In this document: piece by piece, positions 14,731 to 21,150 of the stretch
How positions within the stretch are numbered: the stretch's first letter is position 1
How the letters are laid out: every line of letters begins with the position of its first letter
Source: Spirochaetaceae bacterium
GTDB lineage: Bacteria > Spirochaetota > Spirochaetia > Treponematales > Breznakiellaceae
Length of the DNA: 24,528 nucleotides
Direction: 5' to 3'
Assembly (NCBI GenBank): GCA_031283025.1
Contig: JAITCP010000015.1
Span: forward strand, 1-24,528
Translations under genes and position numbers: made by a program
The notes under the pieces: model-generated
The model's database searches: none
Told to the model about the DNA's origin: nothing
The model's input: only the letters and a program-made list of their open reading frames with translations

Positions 14731-17118
14731 CTACCGGCTTTTATTCACCAGTGTCGACACAGGGACTATCTCATATCCTTTGCGTATCAATGCGTTAATA
14801 AGGACTTCCAGGCTGTTAAAAAGATAATCCGGCCTGTCCCTTTCCAGAGATCCCAGCCGTATGGGGATAATTGAGCCGCCTTTCACTTCCGCCGCAATGG
14901 CATCGATCATATCCGCGGCAAAACGTTGTTCCATTCCCAGCCGCCGGGCGTCAGATGAACTGAGCCAGTCTTTGCTGTCAATGTTCCGGCCAATGGTGCG
15001 GTAACCGGCAGTGGCGGCGGCGGCGGCAATATCTGGGGTAATCATATAGTATGGGGGGTGCCAGAGGAGGGACAGTTCCTTCCCCGTGGTCTTAAAGAAT
15101 TCATCTTCATTCCGGGCCAGCCCGCGGGTAATAAAAGTATTATCTATTTTGTAGCGGGAATCGGAAAGATCAAGCGGAGCATAGAACATTGATCCGGCTT
15201 CATGGCCCAAAGAGGCAATGTCTCTGGCCGATTGCGGATAGCGGCGTATAAATTCACCGTTAAAAAAGAAGGTTACTTTTAGTCCAAAATGATCCAGTGT
15301 TTCCAGCACTGTCCGGAGGCCGTCCGCATCGTCATACAAATCAAAACACAGGGCAATCTCCGGGGAGCCCTGCCTGCCATTGGTAAAAACATAGTCTCCG
15401 GCGGACGGAAGCAGAACGGAATTCCGTTTGTCGATTATAACGGAGTATTTTTCCGGTTCAAAGGGATCAAAAAGAGAGAACGTTCCCACTCCGACGGTAT
15501 TCCGCACCATGGGGACATTTTCCCAAAAGCCGCGGGAGTTTTCCAGATACACCCGGTAATCGGCGGAAGCGATCTTTGCCTCCCGCTTTAAGGGAATACG
15601 GGTTAATATCCAGGGGGAATTGCCGCCGGTAATATACCAGTCATTTCCCCCATTCCCTGTAGAGGCTACAATGCGCCGTGAACCTGCCGGCAAGGAGCCG
15701 GAAGGGGCCTGTGCATCCTCAAAACCGCCCCAGACAATTGAAGAAAGACAAAGTAATTTGCGTTCTCTCGGCGTAGTGCCGGACGGCACATTACCGGACA
15801 AGACCAGCCGTTCGATCCGTTCTTTCCCGCCTATGACAAGTTCATTGTTATTCATCCATATACAGGACTGCACCGGAAATGAATCCAGGCCGGACTGGAG
15901 CGTCCAGGACTGGTAGTCATAGAGGTACAGCCCTGTTTCTCCCCAAAGGACAGCCTTTTCTCCATTGGGGGAAAGCCGGCATTGAATTTCCGGGGGTCTT
16001 CCTATGGCCTCAAAACTTTTTACCCCTGAGCGGGTATTAAGCCTGTAGGCAAACTTACTATTATTGGATTCTTCGATTAAAACGGTGATAATTCCCCTGT
16101 CAGACCATACTACATTGATCCGAACACCGGGCCGGGCGCTTACCACATAGGGAAGGACCGTGTAACCGGTTCCGGCATCCTCATTCATTCCCAAAGAACA
16201 ATAGATAAGGTTCCGCCCCCCTTTGCAGAGGATCATGGAAAGATTATCCGGCGCAATCCAGAAACTGTCAAAGTTCGGATCAAACTCAAAGGGCGTTTTT
16301 CCGACTACCTGCCCAAAGTCAAAAAATCCTGAATAAATGGCACGTGCAAAAAGTTCAGCGCCATAGGTACGGTGTACGTTAGAGCCCCGCATATAAAAAA
16401 TATTCCCCGCGTTTCCCCAGCGGAAAGAATTAAGCGCCCCATCCCCAATGATCCGGTATTGCTCGTCCGGCGGAGCAGACTGGGCGATAACAGAATAAAA
16501 ATAAAGCCGCCCATCTTTGGAATACATAAAACCACGGGAATCCGGACTCCACAGGGCGGGGAAAAAAGTGCCGGACGAATTACCGGACAGATTTCCGGGT
16601 AATTTGCCGGGTATATTACCGGGACGTTCTACGCCGGAAGAAACTTTTACCGCATTCCCCGATGTTCCGTTAAGCAGCATAAGGTTTCCCCTGGCATAGG
16701 TTGTAGGTTCTACATAGAGAAGCCATTTACCGTCCGGAGAAACTACGGTACTTTCCGCCCTGCCTCCAATCTCAAACCCGCCTCTAAACATAGGAAAACC
16801 CGGAAAAGACTGGGGAAGCCCTCCCTCTACGGAAAGGCGCTGGCAGCCAAACGCATTTTGAATAAGAAGGTACTTGCCCCCCTCTACCAATTCCATTTTT
16901 TCAGGAAAAGCGCTTAACGGCCTTACCGTTCGATCCGGCAGATGGGTATGGAGCAAAACACTCTGCTTCTGCCCTTTCCCGCCTGAGGATTCAGCGATAA
17001 AAAGAAGCCGGTTATCATCTGAAATATCCAGGCCTGAAAACCGGATTCCCCCCCAACAGGGAGAGAGAATCAGCAGAAAAAGAAAAAAGGCCGCTTTATT
17101 CCGCCTGAAATTCATCAT
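14731..17118 (-). CDS. Exported beta-propeller protein with degenerate NodB (polysaccharide deacetylase) domain
   Basis: A 795-residue protein starting with a signal peptide (RRNKAAFFLFLLILSPCWG). Residues about 25-560 contain recurring SPDGKWLLYVE, SPDSRGFMYS and LSPNGEKAVLWG strands, as in TolB/WD40-like propellers. The C-terminal 200 residues follow the NodB fold: ALCFDLYDDADGL in place of the TFDDG motif, KVTFFFNGEF, GHEAGSMFYAP (638-648) where the two metal-binding His of the usual HxxxH motif are missing, HPPYY for the RxPY motif, and DSKDW (714-718). Binding and structure look kept while the metal site is eroded, so it may bind glycan without deacetylating it. Its ATG overlaps the stop of the small gene upstream (TAATG). 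Residues 166-185 are a tetrapeptide repeat. Confidence 0.8.
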   Translation of the reverse strand: MMNFRRNKAAFFLFLLILSPCWGGIRFSGLDISDDNRLLFIAESSGGKGQKQSVLLHTHLPDRTVRPLSAFPEKMELVEGGKYLLIQNAFGCQRLSVEGGLPQSFPGFPMFRGGFEIGGRAESTVVSPDGKWLLYVEPTTYARGNLMLLNGTSGNAVKVSSGVERPGNIPGKLPGNLSGNSSGTFFPALWSPDSRGFMYSKDGRLYFYSVIAQSAPPDEQYRIIGDGALNSFRWGNAGNIFYMRGSNVHRTYGAELFARAIYSGFFDFGQVVGKTPFEFDPNFDSFWIAPDNLSMILCKGGRNLIYCSLGMNEDAGTGYTVLPYVVSARPGVRINVVWSDRGIITVLIEESNNSKFAYRLNTRSGVKSFEAIGRPPEIQCRLSPNGEKAVLWGETGLYLYDYQSWTLQSGLDSFPVQSCIWMNNNELVIGGKERIERLVLSGNVPSGTTPRERKLLCLSSIVWGGFEDAQAPSGSLPAGSRRIVASTGNGGNDWYITGGNSPWILTRIPLKREAKIASADYRVYLENSRGFWENVPMVRNTVGVGTFSLFDPFEPEKYSVIIDKRNSVLLPSAGDYVFTNGRQGSPEIALCFDLYDDADGLRTVLETLDHFGLKVTFFFNGEFIRRYPQSARDIASLGHEAGSMFYAPLDLSDSRYKIDNTFITRGLARNEDEFFKTTGKELSLLWHPPYYMITPDIAAAAATAGYRTIGRNIDSKDWLSSSDARRLGMEQRFAADMIDAIAAEVKGGSIIPIRLGSLERDRPDYLFNSLEVLINALIRKGYEIVPVSTLVNKSR
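16564..16623 (-). repeat. 12-base in-frame tandem repeat in the propeller/NodB gene
   Basis: Five 12-base units encode PGNI, PGKL, PGNL, SGNS and SGTF (residues 166-185). On the plus strand the repeated word is close to CCGGGTAATTTG. It falls between propeller strands, so it probably lengthens a surface loop. Confidence 0.75.
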
Positions 17119-17372
17119 TATTCCTGAATTGCTTCCGCCTGGCAGGCCGCCAGAAAGATCGCTTGAATTTCACCAAGCTCTTTTTCCAGGGTGTTTAAAA
17201 TTTCTTCCAATTTATGAATGCGCCGGAGGGAACCTTGCTGCCTGGTGCCCTGGAGGCGTTCACAGACATCGTCCAAAAGGCTTTGAAAAGAAGGTTTCCC
17301 GCCGGAAAGAATAACCCTCTGAATACCGGGAATTTCTCCGGCAGAGCCGGCTTGATTAAGTAATTTCACCAT
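17118..17372 (-). CDS. Small coiled-coil-like hypothetical protein
   Basis: An 84-residue protein that I do not recognise. The second half (about residues 45-75: RQQGSLRRIHKLEEILNTLEK and on) is rich in Leu, Glu and Lys with heptad-like spacing, so a short coiled coil is likely. No signal peptide or membrane segment. The stop TAA overlaps the ATG of the downstream propeller/NodB gene, indicating coupled translation. A weak GGGAAG lies just before its ATG. The position suggests a partner or translation-coupling role for the exported protein, but that is only inferred from context. Confidence 0.6.
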   Translation of the reverse strand: MVKLLNQAGSAGEIPGIQRVILSGGKPSFQSLLDDVCERLQGTRQQGSLRRIHKLEEILNTLEKELGEIQAIFLAACQAEAIQE

Positions 17373-17528
17373 ACTTCCCGTACATTTCGACTGGCTTCAT
17401 CTGATTGATCCGGTTTTGCTGGATTTAATACTTCCTGAAGAAAAAGCAGCGCCGTCAGTAACAGTAAAAGCCCTGATAAAAGTAACCACCGCAAAAAAGG
17501 CGATTAGGATTAATACAAGTTTGCGCAC
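17366..17528 (-). CDS. Small membrane protein, two overlapping candidate frames
   Basis: Two short frames compete here. Frame 1 starts at GTG 17528, directly behind a perfect GGAGG, and runs to TGA at 17397: 43 residues opening MRKLVLILIAFFAVVTFI, one hydrophobic segment. Frame 2 starts at TTG 17494 without a ribosome binding site and runs to TGA at 17366: 42 residues with LLLSGLLLLLTALLFL, then a polar tail LNPAKPDQSDEASRNVREVW whose stop overlaps the next gene's ATG. Frame 2 looks more protein-like at its C-terminus and is coupled downstream, while frame 1 has the better start. Either a single small membrane protein or one gene split by a frameshift in this stretch would explain it. No family recognised. 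Confidence 0.45.
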
Positions 17529-17557
17529 GGTTCCTCCAATCCGTTTTTAGTTTATCT

Positions 17558-18865
17558 TCATTTGTTAACAACATCAAGGGGGTTTATGGCCCTCTTGTTT
17601 TTATAAACAGAAAAATGCAGGTGGGGGCCGGTACTTCGTCCTGAATTGCCTGATCGTGCAATAACAGAGCCCTGACTGACGTAAGCGCCGGTTTTAACCA
17701 GAATTCTGTTTAAATGGGCATACATGGTTTGATAATCATCGGAATGGGAGATAATAAGAAAATTCCCGTATACCGCATTGAACCCCGTTGCGGATACTTT
17801 GCCGTCTGCGGAAGCCTTTACCGGCGTTCCCATGGGGACGGAAATATCCTGCCCCGCGTGAAAACTCCGGGCTCTTGTAAAGGGATCATCCCGCCAGCCA
17901 AAGGGCGAACTGCGCTTGCCGGCAAGAGGCCAGATAAAGAAAGTTCCCAAAGCCTGTCGGAGGGCGGTTTTGTCCATTTTTGCGCCGGGGATAAAAAGCA
18001 CCGTACCGGCTCTGATTTCTTCGCTCTGTATGTCGTTGGCGTCAAGGATCGCCTCCAAAGGCACTTTCTGGGCGGAGGCGATTCCGCCATAGCTGTCTCC
18101 GCTTTTTACCGTATAGGGGATTCCGTCCATATTGGGGATGCGTATACGCTGGCCCGCTTTAAGCTGCCGGACATTACTAAGGTTATTGGACGCGATAATC
18201 GCATCCAGGGAAAGACCAAAACGCCGGGCAATGCCTTCTACCGAATCGCCGTACTTGACCGAATAACTCTGCCAGGCAAATACTTCCGTTAAATCCAGGG
18301 GAATTTCATCCCCCAGGTTTGACAAATCGACGGAAACCCCGCGGACAGGATTTTCCTGAATCAGGGAATCTTCAGGGGGAGGGTCGGGTTCGGGTATATA
18401 ATTAACAAAAGCCAAGCCCCCTGCGGTAAGGCAGAGAAATACGACTGTAACGAGCTTTTTCCGGGCATAAAGCGCGTCCGCCACGGCGACAAAAACGCTC
18501 TTCCGGCGCTGCCCAGATTGCTCATTTTTATTAAGTTCCGGCACATAACGTTCCGGTATATGCCGTTCCGGTACGTGCCGTTCCATCCGAATATATTCCG
18601 GCACATAACGTTCCTGCAGAATATGTTCAGGTACGGAACGGGTAAAGGACAGGCCGTTGTCCTTATTGGAACCGCGTGTTTTTTCAAAATGCGGTTTTTT
18701 TTCCCGTTTTTGAAGATGCTGATCGGCAATAAAAGAATTATCCTGGAGAACCGGAGGGTACAATACGGTAGAAAGCAAAGACAGCCCGGAACGGCGGGCT
18801 ATTTGCTGGGCTGCGATAATATCCTTCATTGGAGAATAACCTTCATTATTGTCATTTATCGACAT
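17558..18865 (-). CDS. LysM-M23 peptidoglycan hydrolase, membrane anchored
   Basis: A 435-residue protein. A charged N-terminal region (1-135) is followed by one membrane segment (about 137-155), a linker, LysM 1 (about 199-244, YSVKYGDSVEGIARRF), LysM 2 (250-294, YTVKSGDSYGGIA) and an M23 peptidase domain (about 311-430). Zinc ligands are visible: His336 and Asp340 in SFHAGQDIS, and His417 in GPHLHFSV; His383 in MYAHL and His415 complete the site. It should cut cell-wall cross-bridges in the periplasm, for example during growth or division. Residues 76-110 hold seven pentapeptide units of the RYVPE type. I keep the start at 18865; ATG 18829 is an alternative with GAAGG 13 bases upstream. It is divergent from the lepB operon, 31 bases away. 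Confidence 0.9.
   Translation of the reverse strand: MSINDNNEGYSPMKDIIAAQQIARRSGLSLLSTVLYPPVLQDNSFIADQHLQKREKKPHFEKTRGSNKDNGLSFTRSVPEHILQERYVPEYIRMERHVPERHIPERYVPELNKNEQSGQRRKSVFVAVADALYARKKLVTVVFLCLTAGGLAFVNYIPEPDPPPEDSLIQENPVRGVSVDLSNLGDEIPLDLTEVFAWQSYSVKYGDSVEGIARRFGLSLDAIIASNNLSNVRQLKAGQRIRIPNMDGIPYTVKSGDSYGGIASAQKVPLEAILDANDIQSEEIRAGTVLFIPGAKMDKTALRQALGTFFIWPLAGKRSSPFGWRDDPFTRARSFHAGQDISVPMGTPVKASADGKVSATGFNAVYGNFLIISHSDDYQTMYAHLNRILVKTGAYVSQGSVIARSGNSGRSTGPHLHFSVYKNKRAINPLDVVNK
18536..18640 (-). repeat. 15-base in-frame tandem repeat in the LysM-M23 gene
   Basis: Seven 15-base units encode RSVPE, HILQE, RYVPE, YIRME, RHVPE, RHIPE and RYVPE (residues 76-110). On the plus strand the recurrent word is GTTCCGGTATATGCC and variants. 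The units sit on the cytoplasmic side, before the membrane segment. Confidence 0.78.
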
Positions 18866-18896
18866 AATTACCGTTAATCATTATACTGTTCCAAAT
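18866..18896. promoter_or_regulatory. Short divergent promoter region between the LysM-M23 and signal-peptidase genes
   Basis: Only 31 bases separate the two starts. The minus strand carries TATAAT (plus-strand ATTATA, 18880-18885), 14 bases before the LysM-M23 ATG. Any -35 elements would lie inside the opposing gene. Neither start has a clear ribosome binding site. Confidence 0.35.
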
Positions 18897-19301
18897 ATGG
18901 AACAGAAAAACCAAAAGACGCTGTTTAGGTCAATCATCCTTGCTTTTATCTGCGCCATGGTTATAAAACTGTTTCTGTTTGATTTGATGATTATCCAGGG
19001 GCGATCGATGCTTCCCACCCTGAAACCCGGTTCTCTTTTGGTGGTAAATAAAGCGGCCTACGGATTCCGCCTTCCCGGTTTGGGTTTGTACCTGGTACGC
19101 TGGGCCATGCCCCAGCCCGGCGATGTTGTAGTGTTTTATACGCCCCTGGGGGAAAAGGCGGTAAAACGTTGTTCCTATGTAAGTAATGAGGGAGGGGGGG
19201 AGTTTTTTGCCCTGGGGGATAACGATCTTGAATCCTTCGATTCCCGGTCCTACGGCCTTATATCAATGGATCATGTTTTGGGAAGGGTAGCAGGTGAATA
19301 A
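18897..19301 (+). CDS. lepB: Signal peptidase I
   Basis: A 134-residue serine protease that removes signal peptides from exported proteins at the outer face of the inner membrane. After an N-terminal membrane helix (about 12-33) comes GRSMLPTL with catalytic Ser37, then QPGDVVVFYTP, EKAVKRC with the general base Lys90, and GDNDLESFDSRSYG, so S26 boxes B to E are all present. At this size it lacks the large insertion of E. coli LepB and is a minimal type. I use ATG 18897 because the extra 16 residues from 18849 overlap the divergent gene and precede the charged MEQKNQK start. Its end overlaps the penicillin-binding protein start by 8 bases, so the two are one operon. Confidence 0.88.
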   Translation: MEQKNQKTLFRSIILAFICAMVIKLFLFDLMIIQGRSMLPTLKPGSLLVVNKAAYGFRLPGLGLYLVRWAMPQPGDVVVFYTPLGEKAVKRCSYVSNEGGGEFFALGDNDLESFDSRSYGLISMDHVLGRVAGE

Positions 19302-21150
19302 TTCCAATGAGACACATCAATTAAAACGGCGTTTTTTTCTTGTTACCGTTCTTTTGGGAGCGGCGGCCTTTTATATTCTGATCCGTTATTTTGCATTGAT
19401 GATCAATCCTCCCGGCCCGGATTTTCTTGCTCCCCCAAAAGCGGAAGCGGAACGGGGTTCTATTCTGGACAGATACGGGCGAACCCTTGCCCTACAGACA
19501 AGAATGGGAAACGTCCGCGTCTGGCGGCCCAACATAGAAAACCTGGATGCTCTTGCCTTACAGCTTTCCCCGCTGCTGGAAATTCCCGCCGCGGAGATCA
19601 AAAGAGCCATTGAAAACTCATCCGGCGATTTCCTCTACCTGAAAAAGCAGGTGGATTTGCCCGTGGTGCAACAAATTCAGTCCCTCTGTTCCCAGGGGAA
19701 ACTTAACGGGATCAGCATAGAAAATGTTTTTGGGAGGATCTATCCGGAAAAAAACCTTGCCGCCCAGATCATTGGTTTTACCGGGAGCGACAATACCGGT
19801 CTTGCCGGAATAGAATATTCCTTTGATGCGGAACTTGTACCCAAAGACGGCAAAAACGGGAACCAGATAGTACTGACTATTGACACCAACGTTCAGTATA
19901 TTCTGGAAGACATAGCTGGCCGTTCCATGGAACAAAACAAAGCGGAAGCGGTAATGCTGTTGGCTATGGATCCCCGGACGGGAGACATTCTGGGATCGGC
20001 AAGCCTCCCCAACTTTGATCCTAACAATATTAACGCTTCTAACGAGACTTCCCGCATGGACAGGCCGGCAATCTGGGCCTATGAACCGGGATCAACCTTT
20101 AAGGTTTTCTCTATAGCCGCCCTGCTGGATGCCCATGCCATTGCGCCGGACACGGTCTTTGTCTGCAACGGCAGCTACACCAGGGGGAACCAGAAACCCA
20201 TTAAATGTATGGGCATTCACGGCCCGGTTAATGCAGAGAACATTATTGTTTTTTCCTGCAATGCCGGGGCGGCATACGCTTCCGAATATATGAGGCCCGC
20301 CGCCTTTGCCCGCACCCTGGAGGAATTCGGTTTTGGCGGGAAAACCGGCGCGGGCGTTCCCGGAGAAACGGCGGGAATTTTCCGGCCTGCCAGCCAATGG
20401 TCGGAACGTTCCCGGCCTACCATCGCTATGGGGCAGGAAATCAGCGTCTCCGCCCTTCAAATGCTTCAGGCGGCTACGGCGGTGGCCAACGACGGAATTC
20501 TTGTGCCGCCCCGGATCGTATCCCGAATTGTATCAGATGACGGCAAAATTGTCCGGGAATACCGGGCAGCCCAGTCCCGGCGTATCCTGAGCGAAGAAAC
20601 TGCCCGGAATATGCGCGCATATATGGAAGCAGGTACGGAAGATTTGGGAATTGGCCGCTTTGCCAGGGTTAAGGACATAGCTTTGGGAGTAAAAACCGGC
20701 ACTGCTCAGGTTTATGACAGCACTACCGGAACCTATTCAGAAACCAATTACATCGCCAGTTGTCTGGCCCTGCTGCCCGCAGAGGCTCCTTCCCTGATTT
20801 TGTATATGGTACTGGTAAGGCCCATGGGCAGTTATTATTTTGGAAGCCGTACCGCCGCTCCGGCAATACGGGAAACCGCAGAAGCCCTGATCGATTATTT
20901 AGGCATACCCCGCGGCAGAAACCCCCAGATAAGTCATCCCGGAGAACTAACAATTCCCATAGATGAGCCTCTTACCATCGGAAACACAATACCGGACTTC
21001 ACGGGCCGGAGCAAGCGGAGCCTGATTCCCCTCCTCCTAAGGGATGACCTGAAGCTGCAGATTCGGGGCGAAGGCTGGGTAGTACGGCAAAATCCGTCCC
21101 CCGGAACCCCCTTTCAGCGGGGTATGACGATCATTCTGGAACTGGAATGA
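19294..21150 (+). CDS. Class B penicillin-binding protein (FtsI/PBP2-like) with PASTA-like tail
   Basis: A 618-residue peptidoglycan transpeptidase. It starts at GTG 19294, behind GAAGGG. A membrane helix (about 13-36) anchors it; ERGSILDRYGRTLA (53-66) marks the start of the PBP dimerisation domain. The transpeptidase domain has Ser267 and Lys270 in PGSTFK, the SCN triad (321-323) and KTG (467-469) in GVKTGTAQ, so it should be active and beta-lactam sensitive. The last 60 residues (about 555-618; IPDFTGRSKRSLIPLL, VVRQNPSPGTPFQRG) form one PASTA-like domain. It cross-links septal or side-wall peptidoglycan from the periplasmic side. Without phylogeny, FtsI and other class B types cannot be separated. 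The stop overlaps the next start as ATGA. Confidence 0.92.
   Translation: MNNSNETHQLKRRFFLVTVLLGAAAFYILIRYFALMINPPGPDFLAPPKAEAERGSILDRYGRTLALQTRMGNVRVWRPNIENLDALALQLSPLLEIPAAEIKRAIENSSGDFLYLKKQVDLPVVQQIQSLCSQGKLNGISIENVFGRIYPEKNLAAQIIGFTGSDNTGLAGIEYSFDAELVPKDGKNGNQIVLTIDTNVQYILEDIAGRSMEQNKAEAVMLLAMDPRTGDILGSASLPNFDPNNINASNETSRMDRPAIWAYEPGSTFKVFSIAALLDAHAIAPDTVFVCNGSYTRGNQKPIKCMGIHGPVNAENIIVFSCNAGAAYASEYMRPAAFARTLEEFGFGGKTGAGVPGETAGIFRPASQWSERSRPTIAMGQEISVSALQMLQAATAVANDGILVPPRIVSRIVSDDGKIVREYRAAQSRRILSEETARNMRAYMEAGTEDLGIGRFARVKDIALGVKTGTAQVYDSTTGTYSETNYIASCLALLPAEAPSLILYMVLVRPMGSYYFGSRTAAPAIRETAEALIDYLGIPRGRNPQISHPGELTIPIDEPLTIGNTIPDFTGRSKRSLIPLLLRDDLKLQIRGEGWVVRQNPSPGTPFQRGMTIILELE

Noticed and set aside
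14448..14798. Plus-strand frames in the gene-free region after the propeller/NodB gene
   Set aside because: They run through hairpin repeats E and F and the large hairpin and into the antisense of the neighbouring gene; no ribosome binding site.
17714..18292. 192-codon plus-strand frame opposite the LysM-M23 gene
   Set aside because: It is a shadow of a well-supported gene; the product shows no domain and no start signal.
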